Below are positions 19,037 through 29,611 of a DNA stretch of 64,000 nucleotides, in pieces. Both the position numbers and the translations under genes were made by a program. The stretch covers positions 257,759-321,758 of the forward strand of contig JADJXF010000011.1 in NCBI GenBank assembly GCA_016715995.1, in the 5' to 3' direction. The notes under the pieces are model-generated. The model was not told where the DNA came from. It was given only the letters and a program-made list of their open reading frames with translations, and did no database searches. Position 1 is the first letter of the stretch; each line of letters opens with the position of its first letter. This stretch comes from Flavobacteriales bacterium. GTDB lineage: Bacteria > Bacteroidota > Bacteroidia > Flavobacteriales_F > PHOS-HE28.

Positions 19037-21028
19037 CTAGAGCACCCTCACCTCCGTCCTCCTGTTCAGCGCGCGGCCTTCTTCGGTCTCGTTGGCGGCC
19101 ACCGGCTTCGCTTCGCCATAGCCCTTGGCGGTGATGCGCGTTCCGTCGATGCCCTGCGCGACGGCAAAATCGCGCACAGCGTTGGCGCGCTGCTCGCTGA
19201 GCTTCTGGTTGGCGGCATCATTGCCGACGTCGTCCGTGTGGCCGCCGAGTTCGATTCGCAAGGCGGGGTTCGCCTTCAGCAGCTTCACCAGCTTGTCCAG
19301 CTCGGCGTTAGAGGTGGGCAGCAGTTCATAGCTGGCAGTGTTGAAGAAGATGTTCCGCAAAGCGATGATGCTCCCCGCAGCGATCGGGCTCAGTAGAACA
19401 TTGAGCGTGATCGGCTCCTTGGGCGTGCCAGCCGCCACGTCGTAGTTCTCCGAGAAGAAGAGGTAGCCCTCGGCACCAGCATTGAGCGCATAGCTGCGGC
19501 CGCTGGGCAGGCATACGAGGAAAGCGCCGGTCTTGGGGTCGCTATAGGCTGCGGTGGCGAGCTTGCCTGTGCTGAGATCATGCAGTTCAACATCGGCCGC
19601 CACCGGCTTACCGGTCACCTTATCGGTGACTACGCCACGGATGTAGCTGACGGGCAGCGGGCGCGCCTCTGGATAGAGCTGGAGGCTATAGAGGTCCAGG
19701 TCGCCCATGCCGCCGGGGCGGTCGCTGGCGAAATAGGCGACCTCGCCATTCGCGCTCACGAGCAGACTGTTCTCATCGTTACCGGTGTTGATGGGATAGC
19801 CCAGGTTCATCGCCTTGCTCCAGGTGCCATCATCCTGCATGCGGCTCAGGTAGATGTCCAAGCCGCCGAAGCCGGGGTGGCCGTTGCTGCTGAAGTAGAG
19901 GGTGCGGCCATCGGGATGGATCTGCACGCTTTCCTCCTGCAATGGCGTGTTCACGTTGGGGCCGAGCTTCTCAGGCTTGCTCCATGCCCCGTCGGCGTCC
20001 ATACGGCTCGTATAGATGTCCGTATCCGTGATGCCACTGCCAACACGGCGGCCGCGAACGAAGTAGAGCGTGCGTCCATCGCTGGCCATGCTCGGCTGGC
20101 TCTCCCATTGGGCGCTGTTCACGGGCGTACCAAGATTGGCGGCCGGGCTCCAGCGATCGCCCACGCGCTGGCTGATGAAGAGGTCGCAGCTACCCAGGCC
20201 GCGCAGCTGGCCACCGTAGGAACCGTCGTCGAGCGCGCACTTGGTGAAGATGATGAAGCGTCCATCAGGGGTCAGCGTGCCCGCGCCCTCGTTGTACTGC
20301 GCGGTGTTCACCGTCGGGATAGGCTGGCTGGGCTGCCACACGCCATCCGCGTCGCGCTTGCTCACATAGAAGTCCTCCTGCATGCCGTAGATCGCGATCT
20401 CCGGTGCCTTCACGCGGCGGGTGAAGATCAAGGTCCCGTCATCCGCTGTGATGCACGGATAGTATTCAGGTTCAGCGCTGTTGACTGCTGGTCCCAGATT
20501 CTTCGGCTCGAATGGCACAGGACGCTGGATGGCCTCGGCCGCGAAGGCACAATTGGTGATGCCCAAGCGAGCGCGGGCCTTGCGCTGCGGCTCCTGCTCC
20601 TTTTCCAGATAACCCCGGTAGTTCTTCTCGGCCTCAGCGTACTGCCGGCTTCGGAACTCGAGGTCCGCGAGGTGCAGTTGCGCCACGGGAAAGAAACGCG
20701 GAGCGATGGACATCACTTCTCGGTAGCGCGTGATTGCTTCTTCATCCTTGCCTTCGTTCTCAGCGATCTCCGCCAGCATGATGCGCGGCTCCACGAAGCG
20801 CGGGTCGACATTGGCGGCCTTGAGGAAGTCGCTCTTCGCGCATTCGATCCTGCGTTGCTGCAAGCACTCGCTTCCGCTCTCGTAAAGTTTGATGGCCTTC
20901 TTGTCCTGCGTGGAGTAGCCTCCGGGTTGGGAGTAGGCAGTCGGCAGGAGGCAGTTGGCGGTTAGAGCAAGCATGGTGAACCACGACCGTACTGCCAACT
21001 GCCGACTGCCTACTGCCGATTGCTTCAT
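19037..21028 (-). CDS. PD40/TPR OmpA-family outer-membrane-associated protein
   Basis: 663 residues: signal peptide, N-terminal TPR repeats (AIKLYESGSECLQQRRIECA...), WD40-like PD40 repeats (GRTLYFSSNGHPGFGGLDIY, GEVAYFASDRPGGMGDLDLY), a carboxypeptidase-regulatory-like domain (VSYIRGVVTDKVTGKPVAA), and a C-terminal OmpA peptidoglycan-binding domain (IELGGHTDDVGNDAANQKLS ... LNRRTEVRVL). This architecture is typical of envelope-anchoring proteins in Bacteroidota, including PorE-like T9SS components; a specific T9SS role is not shown. The ATG at 21028 overlaps the queE stop (ATGA). The coding sequence of its signal peptide is made of an inverted repeat (20932-21014), which is unusual. Confidence 0.88.
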   Translation of the reverse strand: MKQSAVGSRQLAVRSWFTMLALTANCLLPTAYSQPGGYSTQDKKAIKLYESGSECLQQRRIECAKSDFLKAANVDPRFVEPRIMLAEIAENEGKDEEAITRYREVMSIAPRFFPVAQLHLADLEFRSRQYAEAEKNYRGYLEKEQEPQRKARARLGITNCAFAAEAIQRPVPFEPKNLGPAVNSAEPEYYPCITADDGTLIFTRRVKAPEIAIYGMQEDFYVSKRDADGVWQPSQPIPTVNTAQYNEGAGTLTPDGRFIIFTKCALDDGSYGGQLRGLGSCDLFISQRVGDRWSPAANLGTPVNSAQWESQPSMASDGRTLYFVRGRRVGSGITDTDIYTSRMDADGAWSKPEKLGPNVNTPLQEESVQIHPDGRTLYFSSNGHPGFGGLDIYLSRMQDDGTWSKAMNLGYPINTGNDENSLLVSANGEVAYFASDRPGGMGDLDLYSLQLYPEARPLPVSYIRGVVTDKVTGKPVAADVELHDLSTGKLATAAYSDPKTGAFLVCLPSGRSYALNAGAEGYLFFSENYDVAAGTPKEPITLNVLLSPIAAGSIIALRNIFFNTASYELLPTSNAELDKLVKLLKANPALRIELGGHTDDVGNDAANQKLSEQRANAVRDFAVAQGIDGTRITAKGYGEAKPVAANETEEGRALNRRTEVRVL
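20932..21014. repeat. Inverted repeat inside a signal-peptide coding region
   Basis: AGTAGGCAGTCGGCAG (20932-20947) and its exact complement CTGCCGACTGCCTACT (20999-21014) are separated by 51 nt. Flanking copies of the GGCAGTnGGCAG theme extend both arms. The element occupies the signal-peptide codons of the OmpA-family gene (residues about 5-32). Confidence 0.8.
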
Positions 21029-21628
21029 GGTATGTTCAGGTACTTGTGCGTTTGAAGCGAGATCCTCCACCTTGGATGCGACTTCACGTGCTCCACGATC
21101 AAGGGCATCATCGCATCTCGCTTGTCCCATTCGGGTTGGAGGAAGAGGGCGCAGTCCGGCCCCGCTTTGGCCGCCTGCTCCTGGGCCCATGTCAGATCAT
21201 GTTTATTGAAGACAATCACCTTCAGCTCATCGGCCCGTTGGAATGCATCCGTCAGGGCAGGTTTGAACTTCTTCGGGCTCAGGCATACATGGTGCCAATC
21301 ACCGCTGAAGGGGTGCGCGCCGCTGGTCTCGATGTGCGTGCGGAAGCCGGCTGAACGAAGCGCATCGGTCAATGGACCCAGATCAGTGCATCAAGGGCTC
21401 GCCACCAGTGACCACGACTATCCGCGCGGGATACCGCAAGGCTTCTTCCACGACGGCCGCCACTTCAAACTTAGGATGCCTATCCATCTCCCAACTCTCC
21501 TTCACATCGCACCAGGTGCAGCCCACATCGCAGCCGCCGAGTCGGATGAAGTACGCGGAGTGCCCCGCGAACAGCCCTTCACCTTGCACGGTGTAGAAGG
21601 CCTCCATCACGGGCAGCACGGTGCTCAT
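21025..21628 (-). CDS. queE: 7-carboxy-7-deazaguanine synthase QueE (one frameshift)
   Basis: Radical SAM enzyme of the queuosine/7-deazaguanine pathway, converting 6-carboxytetrahydropterin to 7-carboxy-7-deazaguanine. The N-terminal part has EAFYTVQGEGLFAGHSAYFI and the cluster motif GGCDVGCTWCDVKESW (CX3CX2C), then VVTGGEPLMH. The frame is then lost at CACTGATCTGG (minus strand, near 21384). Removing one T before the GATC gives DLGPLTDALRSAGF and continues to SLQTHKYLNIP, about 200 residues in all, normal for the family. The start MSTVLPVMEAF at 21628 was chosen. The indel sits on a GATC site and is probably a sequence error. Confidence 0.88.
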
Positions 21629-21996
21629 GCGGGCAAAGGAAACCGATGCGCCTTCAGAGCGGTGCATCGGGAAAGAAAAAGCCCATACGTGCCACGTTCA
21701 AGGAACCCATGGAATCACATGGGCGGGACCGCGATGCTGATTTCCGTAATCCTCTTGTCCCCGAGGGGAGTCGCGGCCGAAGCCGTGATTGAGGCCCGCC
21801 GTAGGCCAGCCAGGGTGCGGTCCCTGATGTTAATTGTTGGTTCCGATGAACAGATGGCCAGTATGGGCTTCGCGTTGACGGCTTCTCGGCCGATTGAGGC
21901 TTGACTGGTGATAGGAAAGAACGCGGTACGAAAGTAAGGCCCGTGAAAGCGGATGTCACGCGCGGTGGATAACTCCACCCATGGTGGATAACTGCG
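21629..21996. other. Gene-poor region with possible RNA structure and two DnaA-box-like repeats
   Basis: 368 nt with short open frames on both strands but no protein signature. The plus strand holds GGCCGAAGCCGT near 21773 and the nearly exact complement ACGGCTTCtCGGCC near 21880, a CAGGG/CCCTG hairpin near 21818, and CCGCGA/TCGCGG pairing, which together suggest a folded transcript. At 21963-21991 GGTGGATAA occurs twice about 18 nt apart (one mismatch to the DnaA box TGTGGATAA). No known RNA family could be assigned. Confidence 0.35.
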
Positions 21997-22536
21997 TCAA
22001 TCGCCTTTCTGCCCGATGAAGTGATCCTCTTTGTCCTCGAAGAGGATGTTGAAGGTGGTGAGCGATCCATAGCAGCGTGTGATGTACTGCTGCAACTCCA
22101 CCTTGTCCTGCTCGCTGAGCCTCTCGTGCGCGTTGATCTTCTGCTCCAGCACGCGGAAGCGATCGCGGATCATCACGATCTTGTGGAAGAAGTCGTCGAT
22201 GGGAATCTCCTTGCTCTTCAGCGAGCCGTCCTTGGGCTTGATCTCCAGCATCCCGCCCTCATAGCGGCGCGCCATCTCCACTGGACGCTGCGGCGTCTGC
22301 ATCTCCTCCAGCACCTCGCGCAGGCAGTCGCGCACGGCCTCCAGATCCAACGGCTCCTGCCCCAGTTCCACGCCAGGCGCGATGGTGACAAGGCCCTCGA
22401 AGCTGCGGCTTACCTGCTGCTCGCCATGCTCCTTGAAGAAGATGTGCACGGTGCGTGGATCGAGGTCATACACCACACCCACACCCATCGTGGGGTGCTT
22501 GACGCGAGCGCCGATGGCGATATCGTAGAGTTCCAT
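21997..22536 (-). CDS. Conserved hypothetical protein with an SH3-like N-terminal strand set
   Basis: 179 residues, cytoplasmic, no signal peptide. The N-terminus (MELYDIAIGARVKHPTMGVG, then VVYDLDPRTVHIFFKEHGEQ) looks like the small beta-barrel found at the C-termini of UvrD/PcrA helicases and in CarD-like proteins. The C-terminal half is charged and helical (RDRFRVLEQKINAHERLSEQ), probably coiled-coil. It lies 51 nt downstream of the GreA-like gene on the same strand, so a role in transcription or DNA-bound complexes is possible, but this is inference. Confidence 0.7.
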   Translation of the reverse strand: MELYDIAIGARVKHPTMGVGVVYDLDPRTVHIFFKEHGEQQVSRSFEGLVTIAPGVELGQEPLDLEAVRDCLREVLEEMQTPQRPVEMARRYEGGMLEIKPKDGSLKSKEIPIDDFFHKIVMIRDRFRVLEQKINAHERLSEQDKVELQQYITRCYGSLTTFNILFEDKEDHFIGQKGD

Positions 22537-22587
22537 TGATCAGGATCGAGGCTAGCTGCCGCTGTGTCCAAAGAAAGCGAGTGGATC

Positions 22588-23046
22588 TCAGATCACCTCA
22601 GTGATGGCATACTCCAAACCATTCACCGTGGCCGACTCACCCACTTTGCGACCAAAAAGAGCCTGCACCAGCGGCGCCTTCGGCGTAACACCGAGGTAGC
22701 GCTTGCCGCCCGCATCGAATTCCTCCAAGCTGAAGCCGACGAGCAAGTTGCGCTTATCGGTATGCACCACGGCACCGAATTGCACGCTATCCATGAGCGA
22801 TTCTGGCGCGATGATGCCAATGCGGTCTATGTCCTGAAGGACATGCTCCAATTGGACGCCCAACGAGTTCATCAGGTCCACGTCGCTGCCGCGCGTGCTC
22901 TCGGTCTGGCTGGCGCTCTCGGCATTGTCATCGCCGATGGTGACGGCCTTCAACTCTTGGATGCGCGCCTTCAGTTCTGCGGCGGTGTTCTCAAGCCGGA
23001 CGCGGGCTGCCTTAAGCACGGCCTTTTTAGTCGCGATGGGTTCCAT
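22588..23046 (-). CDS. GreA/GreB-family transcription elongation factor
   Basis: 152 residues. An N-terminal coiled coil (KKAVLKAARVRLENTAAELK) is followed by a C-terminal FKBP-like domain (RKVGESATVNGLEYAITEVI), the layout of GreA-type factors that insert into the RNA polymerase secondary channel and stimulate cleavage of backtracked transcripts. The tip acidic residues are not obvious, so cleavage activity is uncertain. The ATG at 23046 was chosen because translation upstream of it has no family similarity. Probably co-transcribed with the downstream hypothetical gene. Confidence 0.8.
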   Translation of the reverse strand: MEPIATKKAVLKAARVRLENTAAELKARIQELKAVTIGDDNAESASQTESTRGSDVDLMNSLGVQLEHVLQDIDRIGIIAPESLMDSVQFGAVVHTDKRNLLVGFSLEEFDAGGKRYLGVTPKAPLVQALFGRKVGESATVNGLEYAITEVI

Positions 23047-23140
23047 GCGGGAAAGGGGATTGGTTGCCCCAAGGTAGGGCTTGGTCAATCTCCTCCTGTT
23101 GATGAGGCTCAGTGCAGCACCGAGAAGGGGCTTTGTGGTT

Positions 23141-24859
23141 TCAATCCACGACCCGAAGCACCGGGTATCTCCGATAGCCCTTCTCGAACCACGGCGAGCG
23201 CTGGTACACGAAACAGAGCTGCGCCCATGCATCCGCCGCGAAGGCGGGGTCCGCGGTTCGCTTGGCCTTCAGCGCCGCCCTGAGGGCAGGATCCTGCGCC
23301 AAGAGCTCGGCCGCGATGTCCTCGAAGACATAATCGCTGAACCACTCTTTCTGCTGCAGCGCGCTGTCGAACAAGCCCCAAGCGAAGTAGCTGTCCTCCG
23401 CCTGCGGTTCCAGTAGTTCCATCACCAGTCGGTCGGTCTCACGGCCCAGTTGCACGAACCAATCCCCGGGTTGGGCGGTGTGCTTCATGCGCATGCTCGT
23501 GGCCATGATGTCCCGGTGCAGATAGTGCCCTTCGTAGGCTTCCTTCACCGTACGCATGGCGCCGATGCTGTCCTGTTCCACGGAATAGCTGGTGGGCTGC
23601 TTGATCTCCATCACCTCGATGCCGTGATGCTGGCGAAGACGCAGCGCGATGTCCGACCATGCCTTCGGGATGAGGTAGCCCTTTGGCTTCTGCTTCGTGA
23701 GCGAGGGGCGATACGTCTTCATCCAAGGCACCGTGATCTCGGTGGGGCGGCTGCGGTCGTAGCGCAGACGCTGAAGGCCGCTCACGGTGCTCGGCACATG
23801 CTCCGCTGAATAGCCGAGCCACGCAAGCGACTCCACAGCGGTGGTGTCGAGCTTCCAGTTCAAGCCGGTGTCACTCCTGGCGGCTGTACGGCGCTTGGCC
23901 TCAGAGCGCAAGCGTGCAAGCTCCTCGCCGTGTCGTTCCATGGCATCCAGGGTGGCCAGCAGCAACTGGAAAGTGGCGTTCACGCGGTCGGCGTAGGGCT
24001 TCAGCATGTGGCTCTCGCTGAGGATGCCGATCCGGTGCATCAGCGCGTTGTAGCCGCTGCTGTAACGCGGGCTGTCATAGAATGCGTAGAGCCCTTCCTC
24101 CGGCGTCTCACCCACGCACTCGAAGTATGGACACATCAACTGGCCGCGCCGCTCCATCCAAGCATGCAGGTCCGGAACGAGCTTCTCTTCCAGCAATCGG
24201 CCAAGACCGCCATCGAGCTTTCCGGGCAATGTGGTGAGCAGTTCCATCACGTACCGGTGATCGGCGCCATTGCTCACATGCGTCTCGAAATAGATGTCGG
24301 GATCCATCAATCGCAGCGCCTCCAATAGCGATGCCGTTGCATGCGAATCCACCTTGGCGAAGTCGCGGTTGAGGTCGAGGTTGCGCGCATTGCCGCGGAA
24401 GCCGTACTCCATTGGGCCGTTCTGATTGGCGCGGCTGGTTGCGCTGCGTTGCCTAGCTCCGCTCACGTTGTACACGGGCACAATGCAGACCGCTGTATTC
24501 GCCAGCAGGCCCATGTACTGGTCGCTCTCCAGCAGCGCTTGTGAGAGGAGCAGACTCGCATCAATGCCATCCGGTTCGCCAGGGTGGATGCCGTTGGTGA
24601 CCCAGAGAATACGCTTGCCCGCCGTGCGGATGCTGTCCGGAGTGAAACCGCTGCCGTCGCTGATGATGAAGAGGTGAATCGGCGAGCCGTCGTCATCGGC
24701 ACCGATCTCGAGGAGCCGCGCGCCACTGTGGTTGCGATCCAACTCCTTGTAGCGTTCGATGGCCTCTTCCCATGTGGGCGTTGCATTTCCCTCGAACCGC
24801 CATTGGGCGCTCGAACCCAGCCAAAGCAGCCATGAGACAAGGACCAAAGTGCCGCGCAT
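23141..24859 (-). CDS. Secreted M14-family zinc carboxypeptidase
   Basis: 572 residues with a signal peptide (MRGTLVLVSWLLWLGSSAQ). Zinc ligands fit the M14 pattern HXXE...H: NGIHPGEPDGIDA and, about 110 residues later, YFETHVSNGADHRY. The putative catalytic glutamate lies in GILSESHMLKPYADR. The substrate-binding segment RNLDLNRDFAK (Asn-Arg) is typical of M14. The C-terminal ~250 residues have no recognised domain. It should degrade peptides in the periplasm or outside the cell. The start was placed at 24859 for the signal peptide. Confidence 0.88.
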   Translation of the reverse strand: MRGTLVLVSWLLWLGSSAQWRFEGNATPTWEEAIERYKELDRNHSGARLLEIGADDDGSPIHLFIISDGSGFTPDSIRTAGKRILWVTNGIHPGEPDGIDASLLLSQALLESDQYMGLLANTAVCIVPVYNVSGARQRSATSRANQNGPMEYGFRGNARNLDLNRDFAKVDSHATASLLEALRLMDPDIYFETHVSNGADHRYVMELLTTLPGKLDGGLGRLLEEKLVPDLHAWMERRGQLMCPYFECVGETPEEGLYAFYDSPRYSSGYNALMHRIGILSESHMLKPYADRVNATFQLLLATLDAMERHGEELARLRSEAKRRTAARSDTGLNWKLDTTAVESLAWLGYSAEHVPSTVSGLQRLRYDRSRPTEITVPWMKTYRPSLTKQKPKGYLIPKAWSDIALRLRQHHGIEVMEIKQPTSYSVEQDSIGAMRTVKEAYEGHYLHRDIMATSMRMKHTAQPGDWFVQLGRETDRLVMELLEPQAEDSYFAWGLFDSALQQKEWFSDYVFEDIAAELLAQDPALRAALKAKRTADPAFAADAWAQLCFVYQRSPWFEKGYRRYPVLRVVD

Positions 24860-24882
24860 GGCGCCGAAGATGCGCAAGAAGA

Positions 24883-24907
24883 AGCCCCGGCCATCACGAC
24901 CGGGGCT
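24883..24907 (-). terminator. Terminator after the T9SS cargo gene
   Basis: AGCCCCGG (24883-24890) and CCGGGGCT (24900-24907) form an 8-bp stem. On the minus strand it is followed by the T-rich TTCTTCTTG. It lies 21 nt beyond the stop of the gene at 24928. Confidence 0.8.
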
Positions 24908-24927
24908 CCATGTTCGTGCAGAACAGT

Positions 24928-25986
24928 TCAATGCACCACCAATCGCTCCCATCGCGGTACCCCGTCTACAATGATTCCGACATGGTACACTCCGCGCGCT
25001 GCGTCTGGAAGCGCAAGCTCGATCCGTCGCTCGTTGCGCGCTCGATGCTCCATTACGACACGGCCAGCAGCATCCAATACGCGGATAATGGCATCAGCCA
25101 CCAAGCGATCGAAGGTGATGCTGAAGCCCTGCGCTGCGGTTGTCGGATTGGGCGCGAGTCGGAAACCCGCATCGGCTTGCATTGGAATGCCCACCGTACC
25201 CGCAATGGTGGTATCGATGTTCACCACGATGCCGAAGCTCGGGCCCCAAGCATCGTTCACATCCCTCGCGCGCATCCACAGCACATTCACGCCAGCGGTA
25301 ACCGGCGCGGGAATGCCGCCACCCTTGATTGCTTCGAAAGCCGAACTGAAATCATCGTCAACGGCAAGCATCGGCATGCCAAGGCCAGCACCGGGATCAT
25401 CGTTCACGAAGTACTCGGCGGCGGTGACGCGGATCTCCGGGAAAGTGACCGCACCGCCCCACACCTCTACCACCACGCGGAAAGGCACGCTCCATGCGCC
25501 ATTCACATCGATGGCGCGTATGTGCAGAACATGCACACCGTCACCGGGCAGCACAGCGGTCTCAAGGCTGATGGCCTCAAGGGCGCTGTTGAAGTCGCCG
25601 TCGAAAGCGACCATGGGTGTTCCACTACCGGCGCCTGGATCAGTATCCCAGAAGAACTCAGCTTGTGTAACCGTGATCTCCGGCGCAGTGACCACTGGCG
25701 GCTCAATGACCACGACTGTCGTGAAGGTGGGGCCCCAGTTGGTGCTCTGGTCCTTCACGCGGATGCCAAGCGTATGCGCGCCCAGGCCAGGGAGGTTTGA
25801 AGTCTCAAGGAAGATGGCCTCCACGGCAGCATCGTAAGCGCCATCCTCGGCGATCATTGGATTGGCGTTCCCGGCTCCGGGATCCGTGTCCCAGAAGTAC
25901 TCGGCGTTGTCCACGCGCTGGGCCATTGCCGTGGCCATGCACAGCAGCAGCGCGCAGGACAGGTTGAAGCGTGCGTTCATGTTCAT
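24928..25986 (-). CDS. T9SS cargo protein with three internal repeats
   Basis: 352 residues: signal peptide (MNMNARFNLSCALLLCMATA), three repeats of about 85 residues each opening with AEYFWDTDPGAGNANPM, AEFFWDTDPGAGSGTPM or AEYFVNDDPGAGLGMPM, and a C-terminal type A sorting domain (FRLAPNPTTAAQGFSITF ... RGVYHVGIIVDG). The aspartate-rich DTDPGAG loop suggests calcium binding, an inference. It starts 14 nt after the beta-helix gene on the same strand, so the two are likely co-expressed surface proteins. Confidence 0.85.
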   Translation of the reverse strand: MNMNARFNLSCALLLCMATAMAQRVDNAEYFWDTDPGAGNANPMIAEDGAYDAAVEAIFLETSNLPGLGAHTLGIRVKDQSTNWGPTFTTVVVIEPPVVTAPEITVTQAEFFWDTDPGAGSGTPMVAFDGDFNSALEAISLETAVLPGDGVHVLHIRAIDVNGAWSVPFRVVVEVWGGAVTFPEIRVTAAEYFVNDDPGAGLGMPMLAVDDDFSSAFEAIKGGGIPAPVTAGVNVLWMRARDVNDAWGPSFGIVVNIDTTIAGTVGIPMQADAGFRLAPNPTTAAQGFSITFDRLVADAIIRVLDAAGRVVMEHRARNERRIELALPDAARGVYHVGIIVDGVPRWERLVVH

Positions 25987-25999
25987 CGCGCGCTTGTGA

Positions 26000-27229
26000 T
26001 CAACGGTCGAACGCGTTGGCACGCACGCGCAGGGTGCTGCCTTGACGGACATTGAACGGATGGCCGGTCATGTACACGCGGGCCGCGCCGGTGTGCAGCG
26101 GGAAGAAATTGGTGAGCGTGTAGCTGCCTCCGTAGGCACCTGCATCGCCGATGGACAGGTCCAGGTCGTAGAAGGGCGCTGCGGGGTTGCCGCCATTGAT
26201 GGCTGAGGGGCCATTCAACAAGGTCCCATCAGTGTTGAAGGTGACGGGCTGATTGGTGGTGTTGCTGCCCGCGAAAGTGAAGCCGACATCCACCCCGACG
26301 GACATGCCCGCGTTCACGTGATTGAAGTACACGTTGATCTGGCCGCTGTTGCCGCTATCGTTGTTGATGCCGCGGTTGTTCCCAGCCCAAGTAGATCCTA
26401 CGGCGTTGTTCATGACCTCCCAGATCGACCCGGTAAGCGTGTTCGCCAGGTTGATGCCATAGATTGTGCTGCTGCCACTGTAGCCCTGGACACTGTTGTT
26501 CCAGATGAGGTTGGCCACGCCTTGCGTATTGCCACCCTGTACTTCGATGCCCATCCATGCATGACGGATCCAATTGTTGCGGATATGCACCACCTGTGCC
26601 CGCGTATTCACGTAGATGCCCTCGTAGCTCAGCGGCCCTTGAAGCTTATTGCCGATGATGTGGCAGGTATCGTTGGCGAACGTCGTCGAGGTTGGTGTTA
26701 TGCGCACCGCTTCGGCGCCTGATGGACTGGTCACCTCGTTGCCAACGACATTGCCGAAATTGATCCGCACATAGCCGGATTCCAGACGGCTGCCGACGAG
26801 CTGCACATCGAACGCATCGTTGTTGAAGACGATGAAGCCGGCGACCAGGTGCGAATCCATGACGCGCACCTTGGTTTCACGAAGGTTCGAGGAACCCGCC
26901 CCGGTGATGTTGCCCGCTGTGTTGCGCATGCCGATGATCGTCACTTCCCGGCCATTAGCCGCAGTTACTGTCCAATTGCCTTGCACGATGAAGAATCCGT
27001 TGTCGACATAGCTCAGGAATTGCAGCGACTTGGTGATGCTGATGGTCTCGATCCACGGGATGTCGCCCGCGCGATTCTTGATGATGATGCGGTCGCCATC
27101 AACGGCAGCGGTCACAGCAGCGTTGATGTTCGGGTAGGTGGGCGGCACGCCGAATTCCTCGACGATGCGGTCAACAGCCGATACGCTCAACGCGATGAGC
27201 ACGGCGGCCATGGTCAGTATTCGCTTCAT
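26000..27229 (-). CDS. Secreted right-handed beta-helix protein
   Basis: 409 residues with a signal peptide (MKRILTMAAVLIALSVSAVD). The body shows the spaced N/G-rich rungs of a parallel beta-helix (HIIGNKLQGPLSYEGIYVNT, VHIRNNWIRHAWMGIEVQGG, LIWNNSVQGYSGSSTIYGIN). It begins with a TYPNINAAVTAAVDGDRIII segment, as in pectate-lyase-like and NosD-like proteins. No catalytic residues were recognised and there is no T9SS sorting domain, in contrast to its downstream neighbour. Probably periplasmic or surface-associated. Confidence 0.8.
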   Translation of the reverse strand: MKRILTMAAVLIALSVSAVDRIVEEFGVPPTYPNINAAVTAAVDGDRIIIKNRAGDIPWIETISITKSLQFLSYVDNGFFIVQGNWTVTAANGREVTIIGMRNTAGNITGAGSSNLRETKVRVMDSHLVAGFIVFNNDAFDVQLVGSRLESGYVRINFGNVVGNEVTSPSGAEAVRITPTSTTFANDTCHIIGNKLQGPLSYEGIYVNTRAQVVHIRNNWIRHAWMGIEVQGGNTQGVANLIWNNSVQGYSGSSTIYGINLANTLTGSIWEVMNNAVGSTWAGNNRGINNDSGNSGQINVYFNHVNAGMSVGVDVGFTFAGSNTTNQPVTFNTDGTLLNGPSAINGGNPAAPFYDLDLSIGDAGAYGGSYTLTNFFPLHTGAARVYMTGHPFNVRQGSTLRVRANAFDR

Positions 27230-27306
27230 GTGTGGTTTGGAAATGAGGCGGCGAATCTAATCGCTCGGTTACCTGGACCGGTCGGATCTCCCGAACACAA
27301 AAAGTT

Positions 27307-27363
27307 GACCCCGGCACCTGGGCAGGTGGCACCGGGGTCGTCGTACTCGACCCTTGCGGGTCG
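27307..27363 (-). terminator. Two adjacent hairpins downstream of a small ORF
   Basis: GACCCCGG...CCGGGGTC with an inner ACCT/AGGT pairing spans 27307-27339; CGACCC-TTGC-GGGTCG spans 27348-27363. On the minus strand they follow the small ORF at 27380-27547 and lie upstream of the beta-helix gene, so they would separate the two. Confidence 0.65.
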
Positions 27364-27379
27364 GGTCCGGGGTGACGGC

Positions 27380-27547
27380 TCAAGCCTCGTTATCCAGAAT
27401 CAACTGGAATGCGCTTGCCGGGGGAACTGCTTCTGTCGCTTCAATCTCCACCGCAGCCGGCTGTGCGTCCTGCTGCAGGCGCTGGGCGTAGAGTTGTTCG
27501 TCTTCGGTGAGGCAGAGGAGGAGCGTGAGGGTCTGAACTGGCCACAT
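27380..27547 (-). CDS. Candidate 55-residue small protein
   Basis: An open frame from ATG 27547 to TGA 27380, reading MWPVQTLTLLLCLTEDEQLY and then QRLQQDAQPAAVEIEATEAV to the C-terminus ILDNEA. It has a hydrophobic start, a charged middle and no signal-peptidase site. It is divergent from acs and directly followed by two hairpins, which argues for a real transcript. No family was recognised; coding status is uncertain. Confidence 0.4.
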   Translation of the reverse strand: MWPVQTLTLLLCLTEDEQLYAQRLQQDAQPAAVEIEATEAVPPASAFQLILDNEA

Positions 27548-27712
27548 GCGGTGTGTATGGTGTTGTTTCGTGTGAGGCCGTCAGCAAAGAGTGGCGCAAG
27601 GTTTCAGGTCCAGGCATCGAAAGTCAAGACGAAGCCCTAATTTCATTCGACGAATGCCCTTGACAAGCCGACAGGTGTTTTTGTAGGCCGAAGCCCCAAC
27701 TTCGCCGGTATC

Positions 27713-29607
<1,895 letters not shown>

Positions 29608-29611
<4 letters not shown>

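Noticed and set aside
19580..20965. 461-codon plus-strand open frame opposite the OmpA-family gene
   Set aside because: The minus strand encodes clear TPR, PD40 and OmpA motifs; the opposite frame has only the composition bias of high-GC shadow ORFs.
21963..21991. Chromosomal replication origin
   Set aside because: Only two imperfect DnaA-like boxes and no AT-rich unwinding element or dnaA gene nearby.
21629..21996. tmRNA, RNase P RNA or another standard RNA
   Set aside because: No tRNA-like acceptor end, no tag ORF and none of the universally conserved RNase P segments could be found.
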